Origin: CBDUXZ01 sp965371325 [NCBI: uncultured bacterium]
GTDB taxonomy: Bacteria > JAUYMQ01
NCBI GenBank assembly: GCA_965371325.1
Contig: CBDUXZ010000055.1
Coordinates: forward strand, 1-8,798
DNA: 8,798 nucleotides
Direction: 5' to 3'
Every line of letters begins with the position of its first letter. Position 1 is the first letter of the stretch. Position numbers and translations under genes: made by a program. Below the pieces are notes generated by a model, which saw only the letters and a list, made by a program, of their open reading frames with translations, searched no databases and had not been told where the DNA came from. Below, piece after piece: positions 5,474 through 8,798 of this stretch.

Positions 5474-6265
5474 TCATCCCTTTAGAAACGCGACCGTCTC
5501 CTTGATGAACGCGTCCTGGCGCTCGATGGGCGCCATGTGGCCGCAGTTCTCGATCGTCACGAGCCTGGAGCCCGGGATCATGCTCGCGTAGGCTTTCCCG
5601 TGGGCCGGCGGAATGAGACCGTCCTTGTCTCCCCAAACAATCAGCGTGGGGCATTTAATGCGGTGCAGCCGCCGGGGAAGCTTGGGATTGTGAAAGTAGG
5701 GGCTCCACGCGACGCGCGCCGTGGCCTCGGCCGCCTTCATGGCGAGAAGAAGCATTTCCTCCGGCATTTCCTCGGGGTGCATGACGAGGGTCTGGGCCAT
5801 CGGACCGTCTGGATCGGCGAAGAGCATCTTCCGGAGAATTTCCGGCTCCCGCGCGTTCTCCCACAACCCGCCGACAGGGGCTCCCTTCACGTAAAGACCC
5901 GCCGCGTCCAGAAGGATGAGATTCGCGACCCGATCCGGATACCAGGTGGCAAATTCCGCTCCGATCCAACCGCCGTAGGACAACCCCACGATATTGACGC
6001 TCTCCAGGCCCATCGCGTCTAGAAAATCGAGGTAATGGAGGACCATGTCGTCCATGCCATCGATTTTGTCGAGGCCCTCTGACGTGTCGAAGCCCGGGTG
6101 CGCCGGCGCAAAAACCTCGAAGTGCTGCGAGAGTTCCTCATGGAAGGGCATCCACATGGTCTCGCCGCCCGCGCTGTGAAGGTACAGAAGCGGCTCGCCC
6201 GACCCGCCCCGGAGGAGTTTGGTCTTGGAACCGCCGATTTCAACCTGCGTATCCGTGAATGACAT
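5474..6265 (-). CDS. Alpha/beta hydrolase fold protein
   Basis: A 263-residue cytosolic hydrolase with a complete triad: nucleophile Ser96 in 'GLSYGG' (94-99), the acid at Asp215 in 'WGDKDGLIPP', and His243 in 'CGHMAPIE'. The oxyanion region is 'YLHSAGGE' near residue 30, and a cap region lies between about 122 and 195. The overall pattern resembles the C-C bond hydrolases and esterases of aromatic and ketone breakdown (MhpC/BphD type), but the exact reaction is not evident. The ATG at 6265 has GGGAG 5 nt upstream, and only 14 nt separate it from the stop of the luciferase-like oxidoreductase gene, so the two form an operon. Such pairs fit sequential Baeyer-Villiger-type or hydroxylating oxidation followed by ester or C-C hydrolysis; this is inference from context. 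The TGA stop overlaps an ATG (ATGA) that opens a 20-codon frame. Confidence 0.92.
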   Translation of the reverse strand: MSFTDTQVEIGGSKTKLLRGGSGEPLLYLHSAGGETMWMPFHEELSQHFEVFAPAHPGFDTSEGLDKIDGMDDMVLHYLDFLDAMGLESVNIVGLSYGGWIGAEFATWYPDRVANLILLDAAGLYVKGAPVGGLWENAREPEILRKMLFADPDGPMAQTLVMHPEEMPEEMLLLAMKAAEATARVAWSPYFHNPKLPRRLHRIKCPTLIVWGDKDGLIPPAHGKAYASMIPGSRLVTIENCGHMAPIERQDAFIKETVAFLKG

Positions 6266-6279
6266 AGGATCTCCCGCTG

Positions 6280-6693
6280 CTAGAGCTTCCCTTCGAACTC
6301 CTTCCGGATGGCGGGCATGACTTCCTTCGCAAAAAGTTCCATGTTCCGCCTGGTAAGGTCGCCGGGGAGGGTGGCGATCTGGAATAGACCTAGGAAGTTC
6401 CCGGCGCCGATATCCTTCAGGTGATGGATCAGCTTGTCCCGAACAGTCTGCGGACTTCCCACGATCGCGAAGTCACCGTCCTCTATCTCCTTCCAGCTGT
6501 CGCAGGTGATCATGAAGTCGCCCTTCTTGACGGCTTCGAAAATCTTCATCGCCGACTTGGGCGACGTGTATCCCGGCGGGGCCATGAGCAGTCCCGGCAG
6601 CAATTTCTTGATGAAGTACCAGAGATGAGGCTCGAACTCCGCGCGCGCTTTTTCGTCGGTGTCGGAGATGTAAATAGGCGCAAGGAAACCCAT
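6280..6693 (-). CDS. LLM oxidoreductase, C-terminal fragment after the amber codon
   Basis: 137 codons from the first ATG after the TAG. It contains 'FAIVGSPQTVRDKLIHHL' and 'GLFQIATLPGDLTRRNMELF', matching the C-terminal part of the family, where 'G(S/T)P..V...L' is typical. No ribosome binding site lies at a usable distance before ATG 6693; the nearest purine-rich stretch (AGGAAGG, beside the TAG) is more than 15 nt away. Independent translation is therefore doubtful, and the fragment is best seen as the rest of the interrupted gene. Confidence 0.65.
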   Translation of the reverse strand: MGFLAPIYISDTDEKARAEFEPHLWYFIKKLLPGLLMAPPGYTSPKSAMKIFEAVKKGDFMITCDSWKEIEDGDFAIVGSPQTVRDKLIHHLKDIGAGNFLGLFQIATLPGDLTRRNMELFAKEVMPAIRKEFEGKL

Positions 6694-6720
6694 CTGGTCA
6701 GGTTTGGCAGTGTAGCCTTC

Positions 6721-7434
6721 CTACTCGCAGCACTCTCTGAAGTACTCGAAGTTCTTCTTGAAGACCTCCATTCGGAAGTAGGGAATCCCCATATAGGCGT
6801 AACGCTTCCTGGCGACGTACTGCATCGTCTCGAGAGAGCCTGCGCCTGGAATCCATATCGGCGGATGGGGTTTCTGGAGCGGCTTGGGCCAGATGTTCAG
6901 GTATCGAAGTTTCGTGAACTTGCCGTTGAACTCCGTCGGTCCGGGTTCTGTCCAGGCCTGGATGATCAGGTCGTGAGCCTCGTAGAACATCTCCCGCGCG
7001 TAGGTGGGGTTCGTCATGAAGGAGAAGTACTCGGGCCCGCCGCCTATCACCATACCGCAGATAAGTCGTCCTCCCGAGACGACGTCGATCATCGCCCACT
7101 CCTCGGCGACGCGGGTCACCGGGTTGTAGAGGGGCAGCGCATTTCCCACGACGGCGATCTTCACCCGCTTGGTCCGGCGCGCCAGCATGGCAGCCATGAT
7201 GTTGGGCGAGGGCATGTTTCCGTAGGCGTTCTGGTGGTGCTCGTTCACGCAGACGCCGTCAAATCCGAGCTCCTCCGCATACTCGAGCTCGTCGAGGTAG
7301 CGGTTGTACAGCGTGTGTCCTTTCTCCGGGTCATAGAAGGTATTGGGCGCCCAGACCCATGCCGAGTTGTACTTCTTCTCGAAGTCATCGGGAAGGTGGG
7401 GCCAGGGCATCAGGTGGAACGCGAAAAACTCCAT
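6721..7434 (-). CDS. LLM oxidoreductase, N-terminal 237 residues (before the amber codon)
   Basis: This part carries most of the TIM barrel: 'VNEHHQNAYGNMPSPNIMAA' (63-82), 'KRVKIAVVGNALPLYNP' (89-105), 'SGGRLICGMVIGGGPEY' (120-136) and 'HPPIWIPGAGS' (190-200). These are the segments expected to bind the flavin and shape the active site. It ends at 'YFRECCE' before TAG. On its own it would lack the last barrel strands and C-terminal helices, so a stable active enzyme is unlikely. A longer GTG-type start at 7467 adds 11 unconserved residues and has no better ribosome site. Confidence 0.7.
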   Translation of the reverse strand: MEFFAFHLMPWPHLPDDFEKKYNSAWVWAPNTFYDPEKGHTLYNRYLDELEYAEELGFDGVCVNEHHQNAYGNMPSPNIMAAMLARRTKRVKIAVVGNALPLYNPVTRVAEEWAMIDVVSGGRLICGMVIGGGPEYFSFMTNPTYAREMFYEAHDLIIQAWTEPGPTEFNGKFTKLRYLNIWPKPLQKPHPPIWIPGAGSLETMQYVARKRYAYMGIPYFRMEVFKKNFEYFRECCE

Positions 7435-7517
7435 GATCACTCCTTGATGGAAGAGCTGGCGGACCACGCCTCATCCGGGAGGAGCGCGGGAACCGGCGGG
7501 GCAATCTTGCTGCGACG

Positions 7518-7547
7518 AGTATAGGGAAGGGCCGCGAAGAGGGTCAA
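7518..7547 (-). promoter_or_regulatory. Sigma70-type promoter of the oxidoreductase-hydrolase operon
   Basis: On the minus strand TTGACC (7547-7542, 5 of 6 to consensus) is followed, after an 18-nt spacer, by TATACT (7523-7518, 5 of 6). Transcription would start near 7510, leaving a leader of about 75 nt before the ATG at 7434. Confidence 0.65.
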
Positions 7548-7642
7548 GGAGCGGACGTTACAACAAAGGGCGCTCCGTCGGGTTTGACCTGCGAAAAAGG
7601 TTCTGATACCGAAGTTGCGCTCGGGCACCCGTATGCCTTATT

Positions 7643-7658
7643 CATTTCCTGGGAAATG
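7643..7658. promoter_or_regulatory. 16-bp inverted repeat, operator candidate
   Basis: CATTTCC-TG-GGAAATG is a perfect 7-bp inverted repeat with a 2-bp centre, 61 nt upstream of the CoA-transferase ATG and about 96 nt upstream of the divergent promoter. Its size and symmetry are those of a site for a dimeric transcription factor. A second perfect palindrome, CGGGCGCCCG, lies at 7665-7674. No regulator gene is in the window. The CoA-transferase promoter itself could not be placed with confidence: TTGACC at 7584 and TTGCGC at 7615 are possible -35 boxes without good -10 partners. Nothing coding was seen in 7435-7719. Confidence 0.4.
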
Positions 7659-7719
7659 CGCTATCGGGCGCCCGGCGAACTCTCGCGATGTGTCGACCGA
7701 AAGGGGCGAGGATCAGGCC

Positions 7720-8798
7720 ATGTCAGAACAAAAACTTCCCGAGGGCCCTCTTGCGGGTGTCCGAATTATTGATTTTACTCGTTTTCAGGCGGGTCCTGCC
7801 GGATCGATGCATCTCGCGGATCTCGGCGCCGAGGTCATCAAGATCGAGAATACCCGTACCGGTGATCTGGGACGCTACTATCCGACACCCAACTGCCCGG
7901 CGTCCGCTTACTTTCAAGCCCTGAATCGCAGCAAGCGTTCCGTGGCGATCGACTATCAACGCCCGGAGGGAAAGGAGGTTATCCTTCGCCTGGCTCGGAC
8001 CTGTGATATCGCGATGGAGAACTTCCGGCCGGGCATCATGGAGTCGGTCGGCCTGGGCTACGAGGATCTCAAAGAGGCGAACCCTGCCATCATCTACCTT
8101 CATGTAAGTGGTTTCGGAAGGAGCGGTCCGAATGCCGGCCGCCCCTGTTTAGATCTCGTGGCTCAGGCGATGAGCGGCCTCATGTCGGTTACCGGGGAGG
8201 CCAACGGCTCCGCCCTTCCGGCGGGCGCCACGGTAGCCGATCAGGCAACCGCGCTCTACGGCACGATCGGTATACTCTCCGCGCTCGTCCACCGGATGAA
8301 GACGGGAGAGGGGCAGGAACTCGACGTGTCGATGCTGGGAGCCACCATGGCGCTTCAGACCTGGGAAATGACGACCTACCTGATGGGGGGCAAGGTCCCT
8401 TCCCGCGTTGGTCCCGGTAGAAATCTGGAAGGAGACGTGTGGCGGCGCTTCGACACGGCGGACGGTGCTCTGGTAATTGCCGGTGTATTCAATATGACCG
8501 CGGACGGCGAGACGCGATGGGACGCCCTCTGCCGTGTGCTCGGTCTGGACGATCTCGTAGGGAACGCGACGTATGACAGCCCGATGACGCGGGCGGGGCG
8601 CGAAGAGGAGTTCATACCCCGGATGGAAGTTGCTTTCGGTAAGCGCACCACGAAGGAATGGCTCGATCTTCTTGAAGTGGCCGATCTGATTGCCGGGCCG
8701 GTCTACGACTACGCGCAGGCCTTAAACAATCCGCAGGTCGAGGAGAACGGGCTTGTACAGGAGTTCGATCACCCCGAGGCAGGGCGTCTCCGCGCAGT
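7720..8798 (+). CDS. CaiB/BaiF (class III) CoA-transferase, 3' end missing
   Basis: 359 codons are present and the frame runs off the right edge, so perhaps 30-50 residues are missing compared with the usual 390-410. Class III transferases move CoA between organic acids without a ping-pong thioester on glutamate, using an aspartate that forms an anhydride. Landmarks: 'PLAGVRIIDFTRFQAGPAGS' (10-29), 'LADLGAEVIKIE' (32-43), 'FQALNRSKRSVAID' (65-78), 'ENFRPGIMESVGLGYEDL' (100-117), 'HVSGFGRSGP' (128-137) and 'CLDLVAQAMSGLM' (143-155), where Asp145 corresponds to the catalytic aspartate of formyl-CoA transferase. Start ATG 7720 has GAGGA 7 nt upstream. It is transcribed divergently from the LLM-hydrolase operon. 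It probably activates a carboxylic acid made by a neighbouring pathway; the acid is unknown. Confidence 0.92.
   Translation, partial: MSEQKLPEGPLAGVRIIDFTRFQAGPAGSMHLADLGAEVIKIENTRTGDLGRYYPTPNCPASAYFQALNRSKRSVAIDYQRPEGKEVILRLARTCDIAMENFRPGIMESVGLGYEDLKEANPAIIYLHVSGFGRSGPNAGRPCLDLVAQAMSGLMSVTGEANGSALPAGATVADQATALYGTIGILSALVHRMKTGEGQELDVSMLGATMALQTWEMTTYLMGGKVPSRVGPGRNLEGDVWRRFDTADGALVIAGVFNMTADGETRWDALCRVLGLDDLVGNATYDSPMTRAGREEEFIPRMEVAFGKRTTKEWLDLLEVADLIAGPVYDYAQALNNPQVEENGLVQEFDHPEAGRLRA

Larger units (their letters stand above)
6280..7434 (-). pseudogene. Luciferase-like (LLM class) flavin oxidoreductase interrupted by one in-frame TAG
   Basis: Read through, this is a 384-codon bacterial-luciferase-like monooxygenase, close to the usual full length of the family. 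It would use reduced FMN (or F420) on an unknown organic substrate. The reading frame is identical on both sides of a TAG at 6723-6721 (codon 238), and the 9 codons between the TAG and the next ATG encode 'EGYTAKPDQ', which leads without a gap into 'MGFLAPIYISDTDEKA'. There is no frameshift, insertion or loss, so a single base change (from AAG, CAG or GAG, for example) would explain it. It may be a recent nonsense mutation, an error in the sequence, or a read-through codon. The natural end of the gene is also TAG (6282-6280). Start ATG 7434 has AAGGAG 5 nt upstream. It leads the operon with the hydrolase, behind a good promoter at 7518-7547. Confidence 0.8.

Noticed and set aside
6721-6723. 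TAG as a pyrrolysine or genome-wide recoded sense codon
   Set aside because: No pyrrolysine-specific enzyme family is present (LLM oxidoreductases are not known to need it), and the same gene ends with TAG as a terminator; kept only as a possibility to be excluded.
6421-7524. 367-codon open frame on the plus strand opposite the LLM gene
   Set aside because: It is the antisense shadow of a GC-rich coding region; the product shows no recognisable domain and is Arg, Leu, Val and His-heavy, while the minus strand has clear family motifs, a ribosome site and a promoter.
7584-7610. TTGACC followed by TGATAC as a promoter for the CoA-transferase
   Set aside because: The spacer is only 14 nt and the -10 match is poor; kept only as a remark in the operator entry.
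7723-8103. 126-codon minus-strand frame at the start of the CoA-transferase, and a similar one at 8376-8651
   Set aside because: Both are antisense to the continuous CaiB/BaiF frame that runs to the window edge with all family motifs.

Overview
This window is a high-GC stretch of bacterial chromosome with tightly packed genes on both strands. No rRNA, tRNA, CRISPR array, phage gene or transposase was seen. The gene mix (aldo/keto reductase, deazaflavin-type nitroreductase, luciferase-like flavin oxidoreductase, alpha/beta hydrolase, class III CoA-transferase) recalls uncultured, catabolically versatile lineages of the Tectomicrobia, Rokubacteria, Binatota or deltaproteobacterial type. That placement is an inference from gene content and base composition only.

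Layout, left to right. (1) A plus-strand run: the 3' part of an aldo/keto reductase (1-711), a small DUF385/Ddn-like reductase with a TTG start (753-1130), and a protein with two glutaredoxin/GST-N domains (1162-1857). A 12-pair-type hairpin lies directly after the first stop codon. (2) A convergent DUF309 gene on the minus strand (1939 to about 2427). Its conserved N-terminus lies upstream of every ATG, GTG or TTG, so the likely start is ATA or ATC behind a strong ribosome binding site. (3) A plus-strand pair: an LtaS-like membrane phosphoglycerol-transferase/sulfatase-fold enzyme (2537-4543), followed after 22 nt by a DPM1-type family 2 glycosyltransferase (about 4566-5402). It looks like an envelope-glycan decoration module. 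(4) A minus-strand operon transcribed from a good sigma70-type promoter (7518-7547): a luciferase-like monooxygenase (7434-6280), then an alpha/beta hydrolase (6265-5474). The monooxygenase frame is broken by a single in-frame TAG at 6723-6721, although the protein continues in register on the far side. (5) A divergent CaiB/BaiF CoA-transferase (7720 to the right edge, cut by the window), with a 16-bp inverted repeat upstream that could be an operator.

The right third reads as a catabolic cluster: flavin-dependent oxidation, hydrolysis, then CoA activation or transfer of an organic acid. The left part holds redox and detoxification genes. No well-known named system was recognised. The most notable points are the amber-interrupted oxidoreductase, the non-canonical start of the DUF309 gene, and the LtaS-like/glycosyltransferase pair with a four-cysteine tail.
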